Origin: Akkermansiaceae bacterium
GTDB taxonomy: Bacteria; Verrucomicrobiota; Verrucomicrobiia; Verrucomicrobiales; Akkermansiaceae
NCBI GenBank assembly: GCA_903934285.1
Contig: CAIZNN010000212.1
Location: 1 to 64,000, forward strand
Direction: 5' to 3'
DNA: 64,000 nucleotides
Positions within the stretch are counted from its first letter, which is position 1. Every line of letters starts with the position of its first letter. The notes below the pieces were generated by a model. The model worked only from the letters and a program-made list of their open reading frames with translations, was not told the DNA's origin and ran no database searches. This document shows, one piece after another, positions 8,484 through 17,468 of this stretch. The position numbers were made by a program, and so were the translations under genes.

Positions 8484-10433
8484 TCACGAGGCCCCTGCCA
8501 TCACCAGCACATCCGCGAACGGCAGGTCGGCTAACAAACCGAAGGCGGGGTGGCGGCTGAGCTGCGCACGGGTGCTCGCCGGGCTGGTCAGGCCGCAGAG
8601 GAATCGTGCCAGTTGCCGCGATGTCGCCAGCGCGGCGTGGTTTTCCGCCACCACCTCCCGCAGTGCGCGCCACGCGTCATCGCCGGGACGGCGGGCCGCG
8701 GCGCGCGTCACGGCCTGCGCAGGCACGCCGCGGCAGCGGTCGCAATGGCCGCAGGGTGCGGCCAGCGTCTCGCCAAAATGCCTGGTCACATAGGCCGTCA
8801 GGCAGCCGCGGTGGCCGGCCAGCGCGAGCACCTGGCCCAACCGCGCCAAATCCGCCTGCTCGCGCCGCGCGAACAAGCGCGCCAATTTTTCCGTTAGAGC
8901 GGGCAGTTCCCCCGGCGGTTTTTTCATGCGAAACCCTTGGCGGACGCCGGAGGGCTCCAGCACCAAGTCCCCGGCGGCGTGCAACCCGCCCAGCGCGGCG
9001 ACGATTGTCTCGCGCGAAACGCCCAGGGCGGCCGCCAGCGCCGCCGGCTCGAAGCGCAACCAGCCGCGGCCGGGCCGGCCCGCCTCTAACACCTTTTGCA
9101 GGAACTTGCGCTCCGCCGCCGCGCGTCCGGCTAACATCTCGGCGAGGGTGCGGCGCATTTTTGCGCGGTAGTTCGCGTAAAAGCTCCCGGTCGCCTCGAT
9201 GATGTGATCGATCTCAAGATAGGTCAGCACCGTGGCGACGACCGTCGGGCGGATGTCGCAAGTGACGGATAGATCGTAGGCCGACACATCGAACGTCTGG
9301 CCGAGGCGCAGCACCCGGTCGAGCAGGTTGCCCAGCGCGCCGGGCGTCGGGGTGTCGGCGTAGATGAAATTCTCCAGCACGGTGAGGTCGGCGGCGCAAG
9401 CGAGCAACTCACACACGGCGGGCTGGCCATCGCGGCCGGCGCGGCCGATTTCCTGGGTGTGGTTTTCCAGGCTCTTGGGCAGGTTGTAGTGGATCACGCC
9501 GCGGATGTCCGCCTTGTCGATGCCCATGCCAAAGGCGATGGTGGCCACCATGATGCGGGTGTCGCCCGCCATGAACGCGTGCTGCGCCTCGGCGCGACAA
9601 GCATCGGGCAGGCCGGCATGATAGGCCCGCGCCGCATGGCCGTGGCGGGCTAACAAGGTGGCGACTTCCTCCGCCGTCTCCTGCCGCGTCACATACACCA
9701 CCGCGGAGCCCTCCAGCGCGGCGACCCTGTCCAACAACACAGCCTGGCGCTCACCAGGCGTGCAGCGGGTCACCCGCAGTTCCAGGTTGGGGCGATGAAA
9801 GCTGAGCTGCACGTGATCGGCGGCAGCGATGCGGAAATGGCGTCGGATCTCGCGGGCGACCTGCGGGGTGGCGGTAGCCGTTAGGGCGAGCACGCGGGGG
9901 ATTTTGAGGGTGCGGCAGAGCCGGGCGAGTTTGAGATATTCGGGGCGGAAGTTATGGCCCCACTCGGAAATGCAGTGTGCCTCATCGATGGCGACCAATT
10001 GGACCGGCAAATTTTTCAAGTGTTGGCGGAAGCTGGCGTTGGCGAGGCGCTCCGGGGCGACGTAGAGCAGCTTGAGGGAGCCCGCGGCGAGTTGTTCATG
10101 GACGTGAGCGAGGGCGTCCGCATCGAGGGAGGAATCGAGCCGCGCGGCGGCAATCCCCTTGGCGGCGAGCGCGTCCACCTGGTCTTTCATCAATGCGATG
10201 AGCGGCGAAATGACCAGTGTGAGCCCGTCCAACAGCAGTGCCGGAAGCTGATAGCACAGCGACTTGCCACCACCCGTGGGAAACACCGCCAGCGCCGACC
10301 GGCCAGCCAGCAATGCCAAAATCACCGCTTCCTGCCCGTCGCGGAAGCGGTCGAAGCCAAAGCGTTCGTGGAGAGTCTGCAGCACGCCGCAAGCTCGCCT
10401 GCCCGGCTGCCGATGACAAGCCGGAAGCGCCAC
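8484..10433 (-). CDS. recQ: RecQ-family ATP-dependent DNA helicase
   Basis: This 649-aa 3'-to-5' DNA helicase acts in recombination and repair. It carries Walker A FPTGGGKSLCYQLPAL near residue 52, the DEAH box with the RecQ aromatic loop (AIDEAHCISEWGHNFRPEY near 150), and motif VI QEIGRAGRDG near 320. The zinc site of classical RecQ is displaced: a late cluster CGHCDRC lies near residue 575, after a winged-helix-like segment. No clear HRDC domain follows, so this is a divergent RecQ subtype. The exact start is uncertain; the first 15 residues are not conserved in character and an internal GTG (VLQTLHERFGF) is possible. Confidence 0.88.
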   Translation of the reverse strand: MALPACHRQPGRRACGVLQTLHERFGFDRFRDGQEAVILALLAGRSALAVFPTGGGKSLCYQLPALLLDGLTLVISPLIALMKDQVDALAAKGIAAARLDSSLDADALAHVHEQLAAGSLKLLYVAPERLANASFRQHLKNLPVQLVAIDEAHCISEWGHNFRPEYLKLARLCRTLKIPRVLALTATATPQVAREIRRHFRIAAADHVQLSFHRPNLELRVTRCTPGERQAVLLDRVAALEGSAVVYVTRQETAEEVATLLARHGHAARAYHAGLPDACRAEAQHAFMAGDTRIMVATIAFGMGIDKADIRGVIHYNLPKSLENHTQEIGRAGRDGQPAVCELLACAADLTVLENFIYADTPTPGALGNLLDRVLRLGQTFDVSAYDLSVTCDIRPTVVATVLTYLEIDHIIEATGSFYANYRAKMRRTLAEMLAGRAAAERKFLQKVLEAGRPGRGWLRFEPAALAAALGVSRETIVAALGGLHAAGDLVLEPSGVRQGFRMKKPPGELPALTEKLARLFARREQADLARLGQVLALAGHRGCLTAYVTRHFGETLAAPCGHCDRCRGVPAQAVTRAAARRPGDDAWRALREVVAENHAALATSRQLARFLCGLTSPASTRAQLSRHPAFGLLADLPFADVLVMAGAS

Positions 10434-10627
10434 GCGACCAGCAAGAGGCCGGACTTGGCCTGCATATTGGGCTGGCTAGCATCGCGATTCCGGCCCAGCG
10501 TTGCGCCGCAGCCCCCGCCCCATGCCTGTCCCCACCCTCATTCCCTGTCTGCCCACACAGCCGCGACGGCTGAGTTCCCGCCGCTGGTCTGGAGCCCTCT
10601 TACCCGATAACAGATAGCCCTCCCCCC

Positions 10628-13225
10628 ATGCTCCCCGTGTTTGAAATCGCCGATGCCCTGCGCGCCACCATGGCGAGCAGTGCCCGGCCACGCGTGCTGC
10701 TCAAAGCACCCACCGGCTCGGGGAAATCCACCGCGGTGCCGGCCATGTTGTTAGAAGCGGGGTTGGCCGGGCGGATTCTGGTTGTCGAGCCGCGGCGGAT
10801 GGCGGCGCGGTTGCTTGCGGGGTGGGTCGCCAAAGCCCGCGGCTCGGTTCTCGGCCAGGAAGTGGGCTACGCGGTGCGCTTCGACAGCCGCTACCGCGAC
10901 GACACGCGCATCCTCTATCTAACCGACGGGGTGTTCCAGCGTTGGCTGCAGGATGATCCGATGCTGACCGGGGTGGGCGCGGTGATTTTCGATGAGTTCC
11001 ATGAACGGCGGCTGGCGGTGGACATCGCGCTGGCCCGCTGCCTCAATCTGCAAGACGGCGCGCGGCCCGAACTGCGGTTGGTGGTGATGTCGGCCACCTT
11101 GGAAACCGCCGGGCTGGCCGCGTTCCTCGCGCCGGTGCGCGCGCTGGAAGCCGGCGGCCGGGTCTATCCGGTGGACATTGTCTACCGCGCGGAACGCGTG
11201 GCAGCCGGCAACGAGCGCCGCGGCGGCCCGCCGCGCGAAGTGCCCATCTGGGAGCGCATGGTCGAGGTGTGCCGCGAAGCCATGGCCCTAGGCGACGCCG
11301 GCAACATCCTGATGTTTTTGCCCGGCACCCATGAGATCCGCAAGACCATCGAGTTGCTGGCAGCGGGGTCCGCCGCGCGCGACTGGGAGGTGGTGCCGCT
11401 GCACAGCACGCTGGCGCCGGCCGCCCAGGAGGCCGCCATCACGCCCGGCGCGCGGCCGAAGATCATAGTAGCCACCAACGTTGCCGAAACCTCGATCACC
11501 ATCGAAGGCGTGCGCACCGTGATTGATTCCGGGCTGGCCCGCATCGCCGCATTCGAGCCGCGCCGCGGCATCAACACCTTGCTCATCGGCAAAATCTCGC
11601 GGGCCGCCGCCGAGCAACGCGCCGGGCGCGCCGGGCGCACTGCCCCCGGCCGGTGTTTCCGCTTGTGGAGCCAGCCCGACCACGCGCGCCGCGCCGAGTT
11701 CGAGGCGCCGGAAGTGCACCGCGTCGATCTCTCGGAAGCCGCGCTGCTGCTCAAGACCTCGGGTGTTAGGGAGCTGCGGCAATTCCGTTGGCTCGATGCC
11801 CCGAGCGAAGAGGCGCTGGCGCGCGCCGAGCGCTTGCTGCACGATTTGGGCGCGCTGGATGCGGCCGGGGATCCCACCGCCGAAGGCCACCAGATGGCGG
11901 CGCTGCCGCTGGAGCCGCGGTTTTCCCGGCTGATGCTCGCCGGCCACGAGCACGGCTGCGTCAGCGAGACCGCGTTCATTGCCGCGGCGGTGCAGGGCGA
12001 GGGCATCTTCTCGGGCAAGCGCGGCGCGGTGGGCCGCAAGGACTTTCTCTATCCGGATGACGGGTCGGATTTCGCCGGCGAGTGGCGCGCCTTTGACTCC
12101 GCCCAAGCGATGAACTTCGATGCCTCGCGCTGCGCCGCGCTGGGCATCCTAGCCCGCGGTGCCCGCGAGACCGCACAAGGGTTTGAGCGCCTGCGGTCCT
12201 TGGCTAACCGCTTCGGCTGGGCCTGCCAGCCCATCGACTTCGAGGGCCACCGCGAACCGGTCGGCAAGGCGATGCTCGCCGGCTTCAGCGACCACCTCGC
12301 CATCCGCTTGAGCCAGGGCACCCTGGCCTGCCGCTTGGTGGGCAATCGCCGCGGCAAGCTCGACGAGGACTCATGTGTTAGAAACGCCGCGGCCTTCGTC
12401 GCCGCGGAAATCACCGAGGTGGAAGCCCGCGAGGTCATCGTGCATCTGCGCCGCGCCACCGGCATCGATCCGGCATGGCTGGCCGGGTTATTCCCCGCTG
12501 ATCTAACGGAATCGGGCGGGGCCGCCTACGACGCCGTCCGCAAGCGGGTGGTGGCGCGCAAGGAGACCCGCTTTCGCGATCTGATCATCGAGGCGAAGGA
12601 AAGCGACCACGGCGTCAACCTCGATGCCGCGGCGGAACTGCTCGCCGCCCGCGTCGTGGCGGGCGAACTCACACTCAAGAACTGGGACCACACCGTCGAG
12701 CAATGGACGGCGCGCCTCGCCGCGCTGGGCCGCTGGATGCCGGAACTCGGGCTGCCCGGCTGGTCGGAGGACGACCGGATTGCCGCCATCGCGCAGATAT
12801 GTCACGGTGCGGTGAGTTACAAGGAGATCAAGGAAGCCAACGTCTGGCGGGTGCTGCGCGAATGGCTCAGCGCGGCGCAGCGCGCGGCGCTGGATGCCTA
12901 TTGCCCCGAGCGGGTCAACCTGCCTAACGGCCAGTCCGCGAAAATCACCTACGCCGCAGGCATGGATCCGTTCATCTCGCTCCGGGTCTCGCACTTGTTT
13001 GGCATTTGGGAAACGCCGACCATCGCCGCGGGCCGCGTGCCGTTGTTAGTCCACATTCTAACACCCGGGCAGAAGCCCTGGCAAATGACCAAAGACCTCC
13101 ACGGCTTCTGGCAAACCGGCTACGCCCGGATGAAGAAGGAAGTCGCCGGGCGCTATCCGCGCCACCCCTGGCCCGACGATCCGAAGGCATGGGTGAAAGA
13201 AAAAGCAGAAAAACCGAAATGCTGA
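10628..13225 (+). CDS. hrpB: ATP-dependent helicase HrpB (DEAH/RHA family)
   Basis: This 865-aa protein has Walker A KAPTGSGKST near residue 28, the Walker B variant DEFHERR near 120 and SAT (motif III) near 154. It also has TNVAETSITIEGVRTVIDSG near 285 and RAGRAGRTAPGRCFRLW near 335, followed by the long C-terminal HrpB domain ending in PWQMTKDLHGFWQTGY and RYPRHPWPDDP, which is diagnostic. Proteobacterial HrpB is about 800-850 aa. Its cellular role is poorly known (RNA remodelling is assumed). It is divergent from recQ across 194 bp. Confidence 0.94.
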   Translation: MLPVFEIADALRATMASSARPRVLLKAPTGSGKSTAVPAMLLEAGLAGRILVVEPRRMAARLLAGWVAKARGSVLGQEVGYAVRFDSRYRDDTRILYLTDGVFQRWLQDDPMLTGVGAVIFDEFHERRLAVDIALARCLNLQDGARPELRLVVMSATLETAGLAAFLAPVRALEAGGRVYPVDIVYRAERVAAGNERRGGPPREVPIWERMVEVCREAMALGDAGNILMFLPGTHEIRKTIELLAAGSAARDWEVVPLHSTLAPAAQEAAITPGARPKIIVATNVAETSITIEGVRTVIDSGLARIAAFEPRRGINTLLIGKISRAAAEQRAGRAGRTAPGRCFRLWSQPDHARRAEFEAPEVHRVDLSEAALLLKTSGVRELRQFRWLDAPSEEALARAERLLHDLGALDAAGDPTAEGHQMAALPLEPRFSRLMLAGHEHGCVSETAFIAAAVQGEGIFSGKRGAVGRKDFLYPDDGSDFAGEWRAFDSAQAMNFDASRCAALGILARGARETAQGFERLRSLANRFGWACQPIDFEGHREPVGKAMLAGFSDHLAIRLSQGTLACRLVGNRRGKLDEDSCVRNAAAFVAAEITEVEAREVIVHLRRATGIDPAWLAGLFPADLTESGGAAYDAVRKRVVARKETRFRDLIIEAKESDHGVNLDAAAELLAARVVAGELTLKNWDHTVEQWTARLAALGRWMPELGLPGWSEDDRIAAIAQICHGAVSYKEIKEANVWRVLREWLSAAQRAALDAYCPERVNLPNGQSAKITYAAGMDPFISLRVSHLFGIWETPTIAAGRVPLLVHILTPGQKPWQMTKDLHGFWQTGYARMKKEVAGRYPRHPWPDDPKAWVKEKAEKPKC

Positions 13226-13227
13226 AA

Positions 13228-13382
<155 letters not shown>

Positions 13383-13433
13383 CGTCTGTTTTCCTGACGA
13401 CCAACGACATCTAACTAAAAACTGACAAACTCC

Positions 13434-13997
13434 ATGTGGCGCTTGCTTCTGCTATTTTCGATTCTGCCGATTGGTGCGGCCTTGCTGTTGCGCTGGTGGT
13501 TTGGCCTGCGCGTGCTGGAAAGCCTCGGCGGGCGGCCGTGCCGCTGTGATCCGGCGCGCTGGGACCAAGCCCTCGGCAGCGGCCAGCCTGCCATGTGCGC
13601 CGCCGCAGCCCCGGTCGGTGAGCTGGGCGAGCGACTGCGGCTGGCGGCGCTGGCGCAGTGGCAGCAACGCGAGCCGAAACGTGCCGCCGCGCGGGAGTCG
13701 AGCCGGCGCTTTGGGCTGGCGGTGCCACCGTTGAGTGCGATCGTGGCGGTGTTTGCGGCGATTCTGGCCAAGATTCCGGTGACCGGAGCGCTGGTGATTT
13801 TCATAGCGGCCACGGCGCTGGCCACGGTGTTTGGCTTGCTCTCGCTAGGGGCGGAACTGCGCGCCATCGCTCTTGCCGCACGCAACCTGCGCGCCGCCCG
13901 CGCCTTCGTCCGCAGCGAGGAGGAAGACGCCGTGATCGAAGCCGCCATTGCCAGGGCCTGGTGCGAGACGGTGCCGCCGGTGCTGCGCTTGCTGTGA
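13434..13997 (+). CDS. Hypothetical membrane protein
   Basis: I do not recognise the family. The 187-aa protein has an N-terminal hydrophobic segment (WRLLLLFSILPIGAALLLRWWF, residues 2-23). A polar Arg/Ala-rich stretch follows, then two further hydrophobic segments (about residues 98-120 and 122-145), and it ends in an acidic helix. It contains CRCDPARW after the first membrane segment. Base composition matches the core genome. It lies between the hrpB repeat array and the next unknown gene in the same direction. Confidence 0.6.
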   Translation: MWRLLLLFSILPIGAALLLRWWFGLRVLESLGGRPCRCDPARWDQALGSGQPAMCAAAAPVGELGERLRLAALAQWQQREPKRAAARESSRRFGLAVPPLSAIVAVFAAILAKIPVTGALVIFIAATALATVFGLLSLGAELRAIALAARNLRAARAFVRSEEEDAVIEAAIARAWCETVPPVLRLL

Positions 13998-14090
13998 GAG
14001 GCGGCAGGGGCAGGCTGGCTGCAAATGAGAATTCACCATCCTGAAAATTCCCCCTCGACCCCGCCGCCGCATTTTGATATACGGCGCGTG

Positions 14091-14840
14091 ATGAGTGCGA
14101 GAAAATCCCCGGCTGTCAAACAGGTGTCTGCGACGGACACGCCAACACCCAACACCCCGGCACGGGCGCTTGCCATCACCGCTGCCGCGGCGGCCGACCT
14201 GCTGCTCGTCTGCCTGCAGGACCCGTTCGATGGCGTGGGCGATTCCACCACCCTCATCCGCACCACGGTGCCCGCCGCCGACGGCAATCTCTCCCACCAA
14301 TGGATGCTCGAAGCGGTGATGGAAATGAACCCGCCGCGCTTCTTCGAAGGCTGGGCCACCCGCGGCACCTTCACCCTCGACCTGGGCGTGAGCGCCACCG
14401 CCCTACCCGCGGCCGGCACCTGGGGCGGCACCGCCTCCACCCTAACGGGCAGCGGCGTCTGCCGCGTCATCGTGCTGCGCGATGCCGACAACAAAGTGCA
14501 TTTCTCGCTAGAGTCCGACGCCCGCCACGCCCCCGAAAAGCCCCTGCCCGCGCCCGACGCACAACGGTTCCTCAACGCCGACATCGCGTTCAATGCCAAC
14601 GGCAAAAGCGGTCTCAGCGCCGGCGCGGTCGCCGTCATATCTAACAAACCATGGGCGCGCCTGCTCGCCGGTTCCAGCGCGGCGAGCAGCGGCCTGGCCT
14701 TCGATGGCGGCTGGCGGCGCAATTTGGCCGAAGGCGATGGTGACTCGATGGTGCCGGGCAGCTGGGCGTTCGCGGTGATGACGCCCGACGCCTATCAAGC
14801 GCTGTGCCTCAACCACGGCTGGGTGCCATATGTTCTGTGA
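14091..14840 (+). CDS. Hypothetical protein
   Basis: This unrecognised protein has about 249 aa from the ATG at 14,091 (MSARKSPAVK). The frame is open upstream to 14,025, but that longer start would lie only 27 bp after the previous gene. Residues 30-45 are Ala-rich and weakly hydrophobic, possibly a signal or anchor. The rest is rich in Gly, Ala, Ser and Thr with beta-strand-like segments, which suggests an extracytoplasmic protein. No motif is recognised. Codon use looks native, so it is probably a real gene. Confidence 0.55.
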   Translation: MSARKSPAVKQVSATDTPTPNTPARALAITAAAAADLLLVCLQDPFDGVGDSTTLIRTTVPAADGNLSHQWMLEAVMEMNPPRFFEGWATRGTFTLDLGVSATALPAAGTWGGTASTLTGSGVCRVIVLRDADNKVHFSLESDARHAPEKPLPAPDAQRFLNADIAFNANGKSGLSAGAVAVISNKPWARLLAGSSAASSGLAFDGGWRRNLAEGDGDSMVPGSWAFAVMTPDAYQALCLNHGWVPYVL

Positions 14841-14883
14841 AAGCCAGTGGGGCGCTGCGCTGATCCGTCAAGTCCCCCTCTCG

Positions 14884-14956
14884 TGCAAGATGAAGCGTTT
14901 ACCCATGCCGTGCACGTCTTCGACACCGACCCACCCCGATCCGCCGCGACATCCTG
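14884..14956. repeat. Left copy of an imperfect direct repeat flanking vapBC
   Basis: This ~73-bp segment (TGCAAGATGAAGC to GACATCCTG) matches 15,773-15,846 in the same orientation at roughly three bases in four. The shared landmarks are CCCATGCC, GTGCACG and TCCGCCGCGACATCCTG. The two copies bracket the vapBC pair. Confidence 0.75.
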
Positions 14957-14984
14957 CGGTCCGCTCGGACCGCAGGATGTCGCG
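14945..14984. repeat. Perfect 19-bp-arm palindrome
   Basis: CGCGACATCCTGCGGTCCG is followed by the 2-base spacer CT and then its exact complement. The structure overlaps the end of the left vapBC-flanking repeat and lies past the 3' end of vapC, 55 bp away. It could terminate vapBC transcription, but there is no T-tract. It could also be a REP-like element and target for transposases such as the one at the left edge of the window. Confidence 0.85.
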
Positions 14985-15039
14985 ACGGCGCCTCAAGGAG
15001 GGGCGGGTTCCCAGCCGCCGAGGCCCAACGGTTTTGCCC

Positions 15040-15432
15040 TTAGAGCCACGTTTCCAACAAGAGTCCGGGCACGCGGGAAAACTCACTCGTGTTACCGGTG
15101 ACGAGGATAAGACCGTGTTCCAATGCATGACCGGCGATGAGAGTATCGAGCGGGCCGATGGCCTGCCCGGCAGCGGCCAAGTCTTGGCGGACCCGGGACG
15201 AATACTCCGCGGAGGATTGCGTGAAGGGCAGCACGGTCAATGGGGCCACGAAATCCCCAACCGCACGAAGATGACGCTGCACCGCGCCCGAATGCAGGGC
15301 TCCGTACCGCAATTCATGATAGCTGATAGATGACAAGAACACCGAACTGGGCCCCTGCTTCCGGAAGTGAGCTACCGCCGCTGGGTTGCCCTTCATGAAA
15401 AGAATGCTGGTGTCGGTATCGAGCAAAAACAT
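15040..15432 (-). CDS. vapC: VapC-type PIN-domain ribonuclease toxin
   Basis: This 130-aa PIN-domain endoribonuclease is the toxin of a type II toxin-antitoxin pair. The acidic metal-binding residues are visible: D5 (with D7) in MFLLDTDTS, E40 in SYHELRYG and D96 in GPLDTLIAGHAL. The fourth position is N114 in VTGNTSEFSRV, as in many VapC proteins. The start overlaps the antitoxin stop (TGATG at 15,432), so the pair is translationally coupled. The cassette sits between direct repeats, which suggests mobility. Confidence 0.93.
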   Translation of the reverse strand: MFLLDTDTSILFMKGNPAAVAHFRKQGPSSVFLSSISYHELRYGALHSGAVQRHLRAVGDFVAPLTVLPFTQSSAEYSSRVRQDLAAAGQAIGPLDTLIAGHALEHGLILVTGNTSEFSRVPGLLLETWL

Positions 15433-15665
15433 CAGAATTCGATGTTCCGGTGTTCTCCCTGCGGCTGGCGCACGAAGCTGTCGTCGAGCCTCCCGACGGC
15501 GAACAATTCCAGATAGCCTTGCGGCCAGGAATTCTCCTCAGGGAGCGGTCGGAGCACCAAGGTGGCGCCCTTTCGTTCAATCTCAACCCGCTTCGCATTA
15601 AGGCGAAACTCCTTGGGAATGCGGACGGCTTGCGAACCACCCGAGATAAAAACAGTCGTTTTCAT
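15432..15665 (-). CDS. vapB: VapB-type antitoxin (SpoVT/AbrB-like)
   Basis: This is an antitoxin of about 77 aa, starting MKTTVFISGGSQAVRIPKE. The N-terminal swapped-hairpin AbrB fold is recognisable from GGSQAVRIPKEFRL, and it binds its own promoter. The C-terminal half (WPQGYLELFAVGRLDD...) is the toxin-binding tail. A start three codons upstream (15,674, MSCMKTT) is also possible. It is the upstream gene of the operon; autoregulation is typical of the family. Confidence 0.9.
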   Translation of the reverse strand: MKTTVFISGGSQAVRIPKEFRLNAKRVEIERKGATLVLRPLPEENSWPQGYLELFAVGRLDDSFVRQPQGEHRNIEF

Positions 15666-15772
15666 GCAGGACATACATATATCCGGATTCCGGCCTTTGC
15701 AAGAGCAACTTCCGATTCTTAACCTTTAACCACGGGCGGCCCGTCCGTGTCCCTCCCGCGCCGTGTCCCTGT

Positions 15773-15846
15773 TGCAAAATGAAGGGTTTGCCCATGCCCG
15801 TGCACGGGTTCATGGCCGACCGACCACGTTCCGCCGCGACATCCTG
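15773..15846. repeat. Right copy of the direct repeat flanking vapBC
   Basis: This matches 14,884-14,956 in the same orientation (TGCAAAATGAAGG to GACATCCTG). It lies upstream of vapB. Recombination between the two copies would excise the toxin-antitoxin cassette as an ~890-bp circle. Confidence 0.75.
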
Positions 15847-15864
15847 AACTCGGAGGAAAATGGA

Positions 15865-15946
15865 TGAGACCTTGTGAAGAAAGGCGGCGGGCAGGATGCC
15901 CGCGCCACGGTGGTCCGGGCTTCCTGCCCGGAGTTAAATGGTCTCA
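15865..15946. repeat. REP-like nested palindrome element
   Basis: The outer arms are TGAGACC and GGTCTCA. Inside are two perfect small palindromes, GGGCAGGATGCCC and CCGGGCTTCCTGCCCGG. It lies in the 376-bp gene-free stretch between vapB and nuoA, which otherwise holds only the right vapBC-flanking repeat. Such nested palindromes are typical targets of REP-associated tyrosine transposases. Confidence 0.6.
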
Positions 15947-16050
15947 CATGATTTCCCGGTTGAATGCCAATATCCGGCTGAGTTCAGGATGTCTGAGCCT
16001 GCGGCGGCGGCACGCCGCAGCCACCCGCGCAGGCGCGGCATCGTGGCGCG

Positions 16051-16449
16051 TTAGAGCGACGCGGCGCGGGTCTTGGGGATGGCGCGCCAATCTAACAACC
16101 CCTTGCTCCAGGCCCACAGCAGGCCCTCGGCGAGCAGCAGCAGGAAGAGCATGGCGGCAACGAACGCGCCCACCGAGAGCTTGAGGAAGGCCACGGCGAA
16201 GGGCAGCAGAAACACGGTTTCCACGTCGAACACCAAAAACAACAGGCCGAACATGTAGTACTGCGAGTGGAAGCGGGTTTGGCGGTCGGAGAGCGGATTG
16301 ACGCCGCATTCGTAGAGGGCGTTTTTCTCCGGGCCCTTTTTGATCGGGGTGAAAAACGTCATCCACACGCGGGCCAGGGCCAGCGCGCCGAGCGGCACGG
16401 CCAGCGCCACGACGAAGAAGACGAGAATGGGAATGTACGGATGGTGCAT
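16051..16449 (-). CDS. nuoA: NADH-quinone oxidoreductase subunit A
   Basis: This 132-aa inner-membrane subunit of respiratory complex I has three transmembrane helices (about residues 7-30, 66-88, 95-117). The conserved loop YECGVNPLSD...RFHSQYYMFGLLFLVFDVE identifies it. It is the last gene of a minus-strand run nifJ-DHOD-nuoA. No nuoB or other nuo genes follow; downstream are repeats and vapBC. It is therefore an orphan in the window, although complete and apparently functional. Confidence 0.93.
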   Translation of the reverse strand: MHHPYIPILVFFVVALAVPLGALALARVWMTFFTPIKKGPEKNALYECGVNPLSDRQTRFHSQYYMFGLLFLVFDVETVFLLPFAVAFLKLSVGAFVAAMLFLLLLAEGLLWAWSKGLLDWRAIPKTRAASL

Positions 16450-16471
16450 GCGTCAGGCGCGTGGGGAGGCC

Positions 16472-17464
16472 TCAGATTTTCCAAAGTTGCAGCACGCGCA
16501 GGTAGTTGGCGCGTTCATACACCGACGGATCGGGACAATGGGCCAGGCTCATGCTGCCGCGCATCTGGTCGACCGATTCGTATTCGTGGACTTCCATCCA
16601 GCGGTTCAATTCGGCGAGCAGGCCGGCGAGGTGTTCGGGGCCGTGCTTGAGCAAGGTGGAAACCACTTGCACCACATTGGCGCCGACCATGATGCCCTTG
16701 ATGATGTCCTCAAACGTGTGCACCCCGCCGCTCAGCGCGATGTCCGCCTTGATGTGACCGTGGATGATGGCGATCCAGCGCAAGCGCTGGCGCAGCTCGG
16801 TCGAATTGGACAGCTCGAGGTAGGGGACGGCTTCGAGTTCCTCGATGTTGATGTCCGGCTGATAGAAGCGGTTGAACATGACCACCCCGGCGGCGCCGCG
16901 GGCGTCGAGTTGTTTGGCGAAATACCCCGGCGAGGAGAAATACGACGACAGCTTCACGGCAATCGGGATGGTGACGCTGGCCTTGACCGCCTCGAGGATG
17001 TCGAGGGTGCGCTTTTCGACCTCGGTGCCCGATTCGTTAGGATTGGTGGCGACGTAATAGACATTGAGTTCAAGCGCGTCGGCACCGGCTTGTTGGATGA
17101 GGCGGGCGTGATCGGTCCAACCGCCCATGCTGACGCCATTGAGCGAGCCGATGACTGGAATGGCCACCGCCTCCTTGATTTTGGCGATGTGTTCCAGATA
17201 CTTGTCGGGCCCGAGCGCGTAGTCAGCCATCTGCGGGAAGTAGGAACTGGCCTCCGACGAGGAGCCGGCGGAAAACTCGGTGTGGGCGAACTCCGCGAGT
17301 TGCTGGCTGGTGATTTGTTCCTCGAAGAGCGAATGCATCATGATCGCCGCGGCACCGGCGTCCTCAAGCCGGCGCACGGTGTCGAGCTTGTCAACCATGG
17401 GCGATGCGCCGGGCATCACTGGGTTCTTCAAGGGCAGGCCGAGATAGGTGGTGGATAGGTCCAT
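16472..17464 (-). CDS. Dihydroorotate dehydrogenase-like flavoprotein
   Basis: This 330-aa protein has the FMN-binding TIM barrel of the DHOD/dihydropyrimidine dehydrogenase superfamily, with YLGLPLKNPVMPGASP at the N-terminus, PVIGSLNGVS near residue 107, ELNVYY near 145, VKLSSY near 187 and LSGGVHTFEDIIKGIMVGANVVQVVSTLL near 240-270. The Asn-rich active-site region differs from true PyrD, and the protein lies 4 bp after nifJ, a known pairing. It probably passes electrons to or from ferredoxin or a flavin partner rather than making UMP. Substrate unknown. Confidence 0.88.
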   Translation of the reverse strand: MDLSTTYLGLPLKNPVMPGASPMVDKLDTVRRLEDAGAAAIMMHSLFEEQITSQQLAEFAHTEFSAGSSSEASSYFPQMADYALGPDKYLEHIAKIKEAVAIPVIGSLNGVSMGGWTDHARLIQQAGADALELNVYYVATNPNESGTEVEKRTLDILEAVKASVTIPIAVKLSSYFSSPGYFAKQLDARGAAGVVMFNRFYQPDINIEELEAVPYLELSNSTELRQRLRWIAIIHGHIKADIALSGGVHTFEDIIKGIMVGANVVQVVSTLLKHGPEHLAGLLAELNRWMEVHEYESVDQMRGSMSLAHCPDPSVYERANYLRVLQLWKI

Positions 17465-17468
17465 GGAA

